Below are positions 1 through 6,491 of a DNA stretch of 64,000 nucleotides, piece by piece. Numbering within the stretch: the first letter of the stretch is position 1; every line of letters starts with the position of its first letter. The DNA comes from Thiovibrio frasassiensis (GTDB lineage Bacteria; Desulfobacterota; Desulfobulbia; Desulfobulbales; Desulfurivibrionaceae). The notes beneath the pieces were generated by a model. That model was not told the origin of the DNA. It saw nothing but the letters and a program-made list of their open reading frames with translations, and did not search any database. Made by a program: the position numbers and the translations under genes. The DNA lies in contig NZ_JAPHEH010000001.1 in NCBI RefSeq assembly GCF_029607905.1, positions 2,385,530 through 2,449,529 on the forward strand, written 5' to 3'.

Positions 1-2
1 AC

Positions 3-986
3 GACGATTCCTGGGGCAAGAAATTCAGGGATGCGCTGCGAACTGCCGTGCGGCGCGGAGTCGAGGTCCGGGTACTCATCGATGCGGTGGGAGCCCGTTA
101 CTCGTTTCCTTCCATCATTGGCGAGCTGGAGCGTGACGGGATCCGGGTTGCCACATTCATGAAAACCATTCTCCCCTGGCGGTTTCGCTATCTCAATTTA
201 CGCAGTCACCGGAAAATTATGGTCACGGATGGCAGAACCGGTTTCAGCGGGGGGATGAATATCCGGGAGGGCTGCGTTCTGGGGGATAACCCGGCCTATC
301 CGCTGCAGGACCTCCATTTTAAGATCGAGGGCCCGGTGGTTGCCGAACTGCAGCAAGTCTTTGCCGAAGATTGGGCTTTCAGTACCGAGGAAAAGCTGGC
401 AGGGCCCGCCTGGTTTCCGGTTCAGGAACTCCGGGGGGGGGTGCTCGCCCGGGGAATATCCGACGGGCCGGATGAAGACCTTAACAAGCTCCGTTTCGTG
501 ATGATGGGGGCGATTGCAGTCGCCCGTCGTTCCATACGGATTGCGACCCCATATTTCCTGCCGGACAACGAACTGGTGGCGGCCCTGCAGATTGCAGCGC
601 TGCGCGGAATAAAGATCCAGATCCTGCTCCCCGGCACCAGCAACCTCCGCATGGTCAAATGGGCCTCCGATGCTTTGCTGGAAGAGTTGCTCCGCTCCGG
701 CTGCCAGATCCATTACAGTGCCGCTCCGTTTGATCACTCAAAAATGATGGTGGTCGACGGCGAATGGGTGCTCCTTGGTTCTGCGAACTGGGATGCCCGC
801 AGCCTGAGGCTTAATTTTGAATTCAATATGGAATGCTACGACCTCGATCTTGCCCGGATCATGGAAGAGATTCTCGCTGAAAAGGAGCGGCAGGCAACGG
901 AACTGACCCTCCCGGATCTGGATTCGAAAAAAATCGCAGCCCGCATGAGGAACCGGTTTTTCCGCTTGTTTTCGCCGTATCTTTAA
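3..986 (+). CDS. Cardiolipin synthase-like phospholipase D protein (5' truncated)
   Basis: The reading frame is open from base 3 and the window edge removes the N-terminus, so the GTG at 48 is probably internal. The product carries two phospholipase D HKD motifs: HRKIMVTD near base 207 and HSKMMVVD near base 735, each followed by the Gly-Gly or Gly-Ser stretch usual for the family (FSGGMN, LLGSAN). This is the bacterial cardiolipin synthase arrangement, in which two phosphatidylglycerol molecules are condensed at the inner membrane. The N-terminal membrane helices expected for ClsA are not visible because of truncation. Other PLD-superfamily transferases cannot be excluded. A perfect palindrome follows the stop codon. 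Confidence 0.85.
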   Translation, partial: DDSWGKKFRDALRTAVRRGVEVRVLIDAVGARYSFPSIIGELERDGIRVATFMKTILPWRFRYLNLRSHRKIMVTDGRTGFSGGMNIREGCVLGDNPAYPLQDLHFKIEGPVVAELQQVFAEDWAFSTEEKLAGPAWFPVQELRGGVLARGISDGPDEDLNKLRFVMMGAIAVARRSIRIATPYFLPDNELVAALQIAALRGIKIQILLPGTSNLRMVKWASDALLEELLRSGCQIHYSAAPFDHSKMMVVDGEWVLLGSANWDARSLRLNFEFNMECYDLDLARIMEEILAEKERQATELTLPDLDSKKIAARMRNRFFRLFSPYL

Positions 987-988
987 GG

Positions 989-1008
989 GGAAGCGGATAT
1001 CCGCTTCC
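989..1008. terminator. Perfect 20-bp palindrome between convergent genes
   Basis: GGAAGCGGATATCCGCTTCC is an exact inverted repeat just after the phospholipase D stop and before the end of the convergent cytochrome gene. It is followed by a short T-run only after six bases, so it is at best a weak bidirectional terminator. It could also be a protein-binding dyad. Confidence 0.4.
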
Positions 1009-1031
1009 GCCCATTTTCCCCAGGCACCCGC

Positions 1032-1376
1032 TTATTTTTTATGACACTCCTTGCAATTGGTCGGCCCTGTTTTCCGGCCTTTGTCGGCTAACTCCTTGTG
1101 GCATTTTTTACACATGTTCATGACATCTTTTCTCTGTAATTTGCCTGCACCCTTCATTTTGTCGACAACCTGAGATTCCTTGGGGAAAAATGCGTGGCAG
1201 GGCTGGCAATCGGGAAACATCCCCTGGTGACGGCCATGGTTAAAGGTGACCGAGCCCAGGCTGCCGCCGTTGAGGACAATCGACGAAGCCCCTTTCGCCT
1301 CAGCACCCATGCTGCTGCCTGCCGACAAGAGAATACCGCCGATAAGCATTGCCCCGAACAATGTTCCTGATTTCAT
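1032..1376 (-). CDS. Small trihaem c-type cytochrome (cytochrome c7/c3-like)
   Basis: A 114-residue exported protein with an N-terminal signal peptide (MKSGTLFGAMLIGGILLSAG) and three CXXCH haem-attachment motifs: CQPCH, CKKCH and CKECH. An HGRHQG segment before the first motif can supply distal haem ligands. Three haems in about 90 mature residues match the cytochrome c7/class III family, periplasmic electron carriers of Desulfobacterota. The start at 1376 was chosen because it begins the signal peptide and has a GGAG ribosome site 8 bases upstream; the longer frame to 1421 has no signal-like N-terminus. It is the last gene of the hydrogenase/kinase cluster on this strand, so it may exchange electrons with those proteins; that is inference. 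Confidence 0.85.
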   Translation of the reverse strand: MKSGTLFGAMLIGGILLSAGSSMGAEAKGASSIVLNGGSLGSVTFNHGRHQGMFPDCQPCHAFFPKESQVVDKMKGAGKLQRKDVMNMCKKCHKELADKGRKTGPTNCKECHKK

Positions 1377-1417
1377 TTTTTTGCTCCAATAATGATTGGC
1401 TAGGGGGAAGAACTGAA

Positions 1418-1846
1418 TCACAAATAACTACTCAAGGCACGAACCAGTTTTTGATTAAAATTATCTTGCAGAGATAAACAGAGGCTGGCCCCTTCATGCA
1501 GATAGTCGTCAAGGCCTTCCATGTAACTGCTGTTGTCTAAGGGACTTGGACAACCCAAGCTGTTATAGGTGATAATAATCGGAGTTGTTTGATTTACGGA
1601 ATCTTGCCTGATGAATTTGATGCCATTCAAAATAACGTTTTGTTTTTTGGCCATGGTTTGTAGCGTGTCTTTGGCGGAAAAGCTTTCGTTAATTATGATC
1701 AAAACATATTTTGTGGACCTTAAAATGTTGAGCCCCTTCACAAGGTAGGGGATAATTTCGCACTCCTGCTGGAATTTTTTTTCTATCGCGCGCTTGATCA
1801 ATGCATTCTCAGGAATTTCTTCTAGAATAACGACTTTGTCAGCCAT
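1418..1846 (-). CDS. Hypothetical protein, possibly a degenerate receiver-like domain
   Basis: A 142-residue cytosolic protein of no recognised family. It begins with an alternating beta-strand/helix pattern (VVILEEIPENALIKRAIE, then YVLIIINESF) that resembles the start of a CheY-like receiver, but the acidic pair and phospho-acceptor Asp of a working receiver are not obvious. The ribosome site GGAGATATT precedes the ATG. It sits 131 bp downstream of cheY and 41 bp upstream of the cytochrome gene on the same strand, so it may belong to the same signalling cluster. Function unknown; the receiver comparison is by eye. Confidence 0.6.
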   Translation of the reverse strand: MADKVVILEEIPENALIKRAIEKKFQQECEIIPYLVKGLNILRSTKYVLIIINESFSAKDTLQTMAKKQNVILNGIKFIRQDSVNQTTPIIITYNSLGCPSPLDNSSYMEGLDDYLHEGASLCLSLQDNFNQKLVRALSSYL

Positions 1847-1977
1847 AATATCTCCGAACTCCAGCTGTCCGCCTTATATTTCCCGGCCAGACCACGAGGT
1901 ATTCTTGTAATAGCTTTTCGACCGTGTAATCTTGCCGCCTCCTTGCAATAGCCGGAGGAATCCTCCAAGAAAAAAAT

Positions 1978-2382
1978 TCATACTTGGTTCTGGCCATAAC
2001 GGGTCAACACATTCTTGATGCTGTCCCGCAACTTGTCAATGTTGATCGGCTTGAGCACATACCCCTTGGCCCCGGCGCCGATGGCCTCGATCACCATCTG
2101 TTCCTGGCCGTGGGAGGTCACCATGATGATCAGGGCCTGCTTTTGCATGGCAAGAATCTGGCGGGTCGCGGCAATGCCGTCCATGTCCGGCATGGTGATA
2201 TCCATGGTGATAAGGTCCGGGATGGAGAGGCCCTTGTTGGTCATATATTCGATGGTATCAACCGCTTCCAGGCCGGTTTTGCAGATTTTGCCCACTTCGT
2301 AGCCAAGCTGTTCCAGCATGACCACCAACCGTTTTGCGGTCAGGGCCGAATCGTCCACCACCATGATGTTCGTTTTACTCAT
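1978..2382 (-). CDS. CheY-like single-domain response regulator
   Basis: A 134-residue receiver with all key residues: acidic pair D10/D11 (MVVDDSA), phospho-acceptor D61 (TMDITMPDMDG), T89 and K111 (VLKPIN). There is no output domain, so it should act by protein-protein contact as CheY does. Its ATG overlaps the stop of the upstream CheX-like gene in a TAATG junction, implying translational coupling. Its likely phosphodonor is the CheA-like kinase two genes upstream, with the neighbouring CheX-like protein as phosphatase. The motility or transcriptional target cannot be told from sequence. Confidence 0.93.
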   Translation of the reverse strand: MSKTNIMVVDDSALTAKRLVVMLEQLGYEVGKICKTGLEAVDTIEYMTNKGLSIPDLITMDITMPDMDGIAATRQILAMQKQALIIMVTSHGQEQMVIEAIGAGAKGYVLKPINIDKLRDSIKNVLTRYGQNQV

Positions 2383-2912
2383 TATAGTTTCTCCACATAA
2401 TTGAGGCTCAGATCAAAAAGTTCCTTGGGGCCGATGAAATGAATGCTCAACATGCCGCTGTCGGTAACGATATCCAGGGTGTAAAAGGTTGCCCCCTTGT
2501 TGCGGGTAATGTTCTTGGCTTCGCTGATAATGATGGGCGGGGAGATGGGAATGATCGTGCCCTCGGAGGCCAAATCACCCATGGCGTTGCCGACGATAAT
2601 GTTGATCAGTTCGGCCACGGTTTCCTCCCGCATCATTTCCTGTTCATCGTCCGCGATCTCCAACCCTTCGGTGCTGGCAATAAAAACCCGCTCCGTCAGC
2701 GCCCGGTCGAAACTGAAGGCGATGAGCATGCGGATGTCCGCCTCCACCGACAGGATCGAGGTCAGATGCAGCAATTGCATGCGCTTGACATCCCGCATGT
2801 GCACCGTGGTTATCCGCACCGGAATCTTCAGCTCATCTCTCAGATAGCCCACGGTCCGGTCTCCGATGGCCTGGACCAACCGGCTGTGTCTGTCGTCTTG
2901 GGCATGGTTCAT
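2382..2912 (-). CDS. CheX/CheC-family phosphatase-like protein
   Basis: A 176-residue protein of the CheC/CheX/FliY type, which dephosphorylates CheY-P. The catalytic helix signature E-x-x-N is present as ELIN (E101, N104) within AELINIIVGNAMGDL, with the following small-residue helix typical of the family. Only one such helix was seen, as in CheX. A good ribosome site (GGGAGAAAAAGCA) precedes the ATG, and the stop overlaps the cheY start. It lies 118 bp after the dihaem kinase gene. The gene trio kinase-CheX-CheY forms a complete phosphorelay without receptor or CheW genes nearby. Confidence 0.75.
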   Translation of the reverse strand: MNHAQDDRHSRLVQAIGDRTVGYLRDELKIPVRITTVHMRDVKRMQLLHLTSILSVEADIRMLIAFSFDRALTERVFIASTEGLEIADDEQEMMREETVAELINIIVGNAMGDLASEGTIIPISPPIIISEAKNITRNKGATFYTLDIVTDSGMLSIHFIGPKELFDLSLNYVEKL

Positions 2913-3030
2913 TGCTTTTTCTCCCTGGCCGTATGGTGATCGATAAAATTTCCGGTTGTCCCCTAATTGTAACCGTTTCCGTAGTGCCGCGATTACAAAG
3001 ATTGTTGCTTTGCAACCCTGTGATCTTGTG

Positions 3031-5358
3031 TTACGAACCTGTGGCCTTTTTCCCTGTTTGCGAGTCCTTCAATGCTTCAAGGTACGGCAGGATGAATCTG
3101 AACCTGGTCCCCTGACCGAGGGTCGAGTCCACCTCAATCCTGCCGCCCAGCCTTTCCGTTTCCATGCGGACCGCTGCCAGCCCCACGCCGCGGCCGGACA
3201 GCTCGCTTACTTCCTCCTTGGTGGAGAACTCGTCTTTAAAGATCAGCAGCCGCAGCGTTGCCTCATCCAGAGCAGCACCCTGTTCCGGGGTGAAAAGGCC
3301 CGTGGCCACCCCCTTGCGCCGGAGCGCCTCAAGATCAAGGCCGCGGCCGTCGTCGTCGATCTCGACGACGATTTGCTCATCCTCCAAGAAGGTACGGCAG
3401 CGGAGGTGGCCCTCTTCCTCCTTGCCCTGCTCCAGCCGTTCCTCCGGGCTCTCGAGGCCGTGATCCACGGCGTTGCGGAAGAGATGGATCAACGACTTGG
3501 TAAAGGGGCCGTAGATCTCCGGGGCGACCCGCACCCCATGGTCCTCCACCTCCACCGGGGCCAGCTCCTTTTCCAGCCGCTCGGCCAGCCGCACCGCTGC
3601 CTTGGCGTGTCCGGACAGCAGCTCGCTCAAGGAGACATAGCGCAAGCGCTTGATGCGGCGCAGCATCTCCCTGGTCTCTTCGGAATCCAGGCCCGGTCCT
3701 CCCTGCAAGAGCCGGTCGGCCAAACGCTCCAGCATCTCGGTCTGCTCGGGGGTCAGGGAAAGATGGCCCCGCCGGGCAAAGAAGGAGTCGCCCAGGGTTT
3801 CCCGGAGCACGGCCAGTTCCTGGGCCAGGGCCTGATCGGCCAAGGCCTGCTCTTTCTCCAGCACACCCCGGTCCGGCTGCTGCTTGGCCAGGTCGCGGCG
3901 CAGCCGGTTGAGGGCGGATTCGTATTGATGGAGACAGCGCGGCAGGTGAAAGAACTCCAGTTGACCGAAAAGCCCCTTGAAGGTATGCACCTGGCGGTAA
4001 ATCTCGGCAAGCCCTGCGGCCAGCTCCTCGTCCGGGGCGGCGAGCAGCCGGGGCAGGGTGTTTTCCGCAAAGTTGCGGTAATCGTCAAGCACCTCGAACA
4101 GCTCGGCCGATTCGGTGACCGCGGCCACGATGAAGCGCAGGTGGGTCTGCTCCTCCGCCACCCGGGCCTCAAGGCGGCGCTGTTCGGTGATATCGGTGAT
4201 GATCAGCATCAGCCGTTCCGCGCCCAGCAGGCGGTAGGCGATATCCAGGTAACGGTCGTTAAGAAACAGCTCCTTGGGCATCAGCGAGAGCAGGATGTCG
4301 CGCTGAAATTCGTCGGCGGTCTGCACGATCCGCTCGATATTGGCGCCGAAACGGTCCCGTTCCTCCTTATCTTCGGGAAAGAGCAGGGCAGCCACGGATG
4401 CACCGGCCACCTCCTTACCGAAAAAGGTCAGGCATTCCCGGCTGTATTCCGGTTCCACCGCCAGATCCGGGCCAAAAGAGAGAAAGCCCTGGCCCGAGTT
4501 GTTGAGCAGCCCGGCCAGGCGGTCGCTCTTGTCGGCCAGTTGGCGGCGGGTGATGAGAATGCGCCGGTACATGGTGGCGATGAGATAGGTGACCAGCAGC
4601 ACCACCGTGGCATTGGCCAGCAGGATGTAGATGAGCTGCCGGGTGCTGTCCGCAGTCTGCTGCAGAAAGGCGGCTTTGTCGATGGTCACCCCCAGCACCC
4701 CGGCGGTCTCCCCGGTCTGCCAGTAAGTATGGCAGACGGTGCACTTATCCTCCACCGGGATGCGCTCGTAAAAATGGGCCTCGCGGGCGTCGAGCATCTC
4801 GGCTCGGTTCTGTTTGTTAAAGCGGAGATTTTTATCCAAAACGTAATGACATTCGGCGCAATCTTTGTCCTGGACCTTCGCCAGGTGGATCTGTCCGGCG
4901 GCGGAATCGAAACGGCCGGCCAGATGCCAGTCCTTGCGCAGGAACATCCCCCGGGTTTTTTCGTACAGGACGAGGTTGGTGCTGACAAACCCGGCCGGTT
5001 GACTGTGGACAAAGGGCAGCCCCACGGTCACCGTGCCGGACCGGTAGTTCATCAACCCTTCGCGGGGATAGAGGGTGGTGGCGGTTACCCCTTCCAGCTG
5101 GGCGATATTGTCCATCACCAATTGAAAGGTTTTGCGCTGGCCTTTTTCGATGGAATCGCGGGTCTGGGAGACATAGCTGGAGAGGATGCCGCGGCCCTGC
5201 TCGCGGATGGTGTGGTTCATCATCTGCTTTTGGTAGTAATAAAATATGACTCCGGCCACCACCGAGATCAGCAGCAGGCAGGAAAAGGCGATCAGGAGAA
5301 AGCGCGGCACCACCCGGTCTGGGTTGGGCTCCCGGTTGCCCGGTTTCGGTTTATCCAT
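3031..5358 (-). CDS. Membrane CheA-like HPt histidine kinase with dihaem c periplasmic sensor domain
   Basis: A 775-residue sensor kinase. Order of parts: TM1 about 19-41; periplasmic domain 42-241 with two haem c motifs, CAECH (167-171) and CTVCH (206-210); TM2 about 242-263; PAS-like region about 280-395; an HPt domain with the phosphorylatable motif HTFKG (H458); and a CheA-type ATPase with HLFRNAVDHGLE, DDGRG and SGRGVGLAAV boxes. CheA-type P5/CheW coupling and P2 domains are absent. The haems suggest that it senses redox state or a small ligand in the periplasm. It starts 13 bp after the hydrogenase small-subunit gene, so it is probably cotranscribed and may read electrons from that enzyme (inference). 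The CheX and CheY genes follow. Confidence 0.88.
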   Translation of the reverse strand: MDKPKPGNREPNPDRVVPRFLLIAFSCLLLISVVAGVIFYYYQKQMMNHTIREQGRGILSSYVSQTRDSIEKGQRKTFQLVMDNIAQLEGVTATTLYPREGLMNYRSGTVTVGLPFVHSQPAGFVSTNLVLYEKTRGMFLRKDWHLAGRFDSAAGQIHLAKVQDKDCAECHYVLDKNLRFNKQNRAEMLDAREAHFYERIPVEDKCTVCHTYWQTGETAGVLGVTIDKAAFLQQTADSTRQLIYILLANATVVLLVTYLIATMYRRILITRRQLADKSDRLAGLLNNSGQGFLSFGPDLAVEPEYSRECLTFFGKEVAGASVAALLFPEDKEERDRFGANIERIVQTADEFQRDILLSLMPKELFLNDRYLDIAYRLLGAERLMLIITDITEQRRLEARVAEEQTHLRFIVAAVTESAELFEVLDDYRNFAENTLPRLLAAPDEELAAGLAEIYRQVHTFKGLFGQLEFFHLPRCLHQYESALNRLRRDLAKQQPDRGVLEKEQALADQALAQELAVLRETLGDSFFARRGHLSLTPEQTEMLERLADRLLQGGPGLDSEETREMLRRIKRLRYVSLSELLSGHAKAAVRLAERLEKELAPVEVEDHGVRVAPEIYGPFTKSLIHLFRNAVDHGLESPEERLEQGKEEEGHLRCRTFLEDEQIVVEIDDDGRGLDLEALRRKGVATGLFTPEQGAALDEATLRLLIFKDEFSTKEEVSELSGRGVGLAAVRMETERLGGRIEVDSTLGQGTRFRFILPYLEALKDSQTGKKATGS

Positions 5359-5371
5359 CTCCGGCCTCCTC

Positions 5372-6325
5372 CTATGATCTTTTCACAATAACCCCTGGCG
5401 CAGGCGCGGGATCATCATGGGTGTGGTAGAGCCGGGCACGGGGGAACAGCTCGCCGGCGCAGCCGATGCAGGGGTGCCCGGCCCGGACGCAGTTGTTGGT
5501 GTTGCCGTTGTAGCCGCTGGCGACGCAATCGTTGTAGGTCACCGGTCCCTGGCAGCCCAACTCCAGCAGGCATCCTTCCTCGCCGATGCGGAGGGCGAAA
5601 TCGCGGGCCTGAAAGGCTGGGTAGCGGGGGCAGCGCTCATGGACCGAATGGGTGAAGAACTGCCGCGGACGCCTGGCATCGTCGAGATCAGGCAACCCCT
5701 TGCTCTTAATGAAATGGAGGAGGGTGTAGACCAGGTGCTCGGGGTGCATGGGGCAGGCGGGCAGGTTGACCGTTGGCGTCTTGATGCCCCGCTGCTTGAG
5801 AAAATCATCCAGGGATGCAGCGCCGGTGAGGGTGCCGGCCATTTTCGCCACCCCGCCCGAGGCGGCACAAGTGCCGACGGCAATACAGGCGGATGCTTTC
5901 GCGGCCAGCAAGTTTACCCATTCGCTGATGGGCTTATGGGCCATCATGCAGGCGTGCGGCATGGCCACGGGGATGGCGCCCTCCAGAATTAGGATGTACG
6001 GCTTGTTGGCAGCGGCCAGTTTATTGAGAATCTGCGGTACCTGAGTCCCGGTGGCGGAAGAGAGATTGGGATGGTACAGCACCCGGCTGAAATAGGTGAG
6101 AAAATCCAGGATGGTGATCTGCTCGACATTGAGAAACGAGGTGGAGCAGCCGGAACAGGACGCCCCCTGCAGCCAGACCAGATCGGGCCGCGACCAGCCG
6201 ACGGACGAAGGGTTGGCCTCGGCAGCCAGCAACTCTTCGAAGGAGAGCAGCGGCGCAGCCCCGGCCGCGAGCACCACCTGGTAGATTCTTTGCAGAAATT
6301 TCCGTCGATCCAAGGTTATTGTCAT
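5372..6325 (-). CDS. [NiFe]-hydrogenase small subunit with Tat signal
   Basis: A 317-residue electron-transfer subunit. The N-terminus is a Tat signal (RRKFLQ, then a hydrophobic stretch), so the dimer should be exported folded to the periplasm. Ligands for three Fe-S clusters are visible: proximal C57, C60, C153, C191; distal H229, C232, C252, C258; medial C267, C286, C289. C279 in NNCVRAGHPC sits where most group 1 enzymes have proline, so the medial cluster may be [4Fe-4S], as in [NiFeSe] enzymes. There is no C-terminal membrane helix. It follows the large subunit after 166 bp that hold a repeat doublet, and is followed 13 bp later by the dihaem kinase. No cytochrome b or maturation gene is in the window. 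Confidence 0.93.
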   Translation of the reverse strand: MTITLDRRKFLQRIYQVVLAAGAAPLLSFEELLAAEANPSSVGWSRPDLVWLQGASCSGCSTSFLNVEQITILDFLTYFSRVLYHPNLSSATGTQVPQILNKLAAANKPYILILEGAIPVAMPHACMMAHKPISEWVNLLAAKASACIAVGTCAASGGVAKMAGTLTGAASLDDFLKQRGIKTPTVNLPACPMHPEHLVYTLLHFIKSKGLPDLDDARRPRQFFTHSVHERCPRYPAFQARDFALRIGEEGCLLELGCQGPVTYNDCVASGYNGNTNNCVRAGHPCIGCAGELFPRARLYHTHDDPAPAPGVIVKRS

Positions 6326-6360
6326 TTTCAGTCAGCAGTACCAGGTCAGAGTTTTACAAT

Positions 6361-6401
6361 AACTCCCCCGCCCTTGACGGGAGGGGGCTGGGGGGTGGGT
6401 G
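6361..6401 (-). repeat. GC-rich interspersed repeat, left half of an inverted doublet
   Basis: Read on the minus strand this is a CACCC...AGCCCCCTCCC-loop-GGGCGGGGG unit with an internal hairpin. It aligns with the unit at 6431-6474 in opposite orientation and with the two units flanking the DUF559 gene at 14.1-14.55 kb. It lies between the two hydrogenase genes. Confidence 0.7.
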
Positions 6402-6430
6402 AACTCGCCAACAGCATCACCTCATGCACC

Positions 6431-6474
6431 TTCCCCCTCACCCTAGCCCTCTCCCGCAAGGGGCGAGGGGACTT
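6431..6474 (+). repeat. GC-rich interspersed repeat, right half of an inverted doublet
   Basis: The unit CCCCTCACCCTAGCCCTCTC continues into a CCCG...GGGGCGAGGGG hairpin. With 6361-6401 it forms an inverted pair separated by about 30 bp, a MITE- or REPIN-like layout, inserted between hydrogenase large and small subunit genes on the transcribed strand. Confidence 0.7.
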
Positions 6475-6491
6475 TTTTTGTTCCGTACGGT

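Noticed and set aside
2956-5391. 811-codon open frame on the plus strand opposite the dihaem kinase gene
   Set aside because: It is a shadow of the GC-rich minus-strand kinase gene, has no recognisable domain, and the kinase frame has clear motifs.
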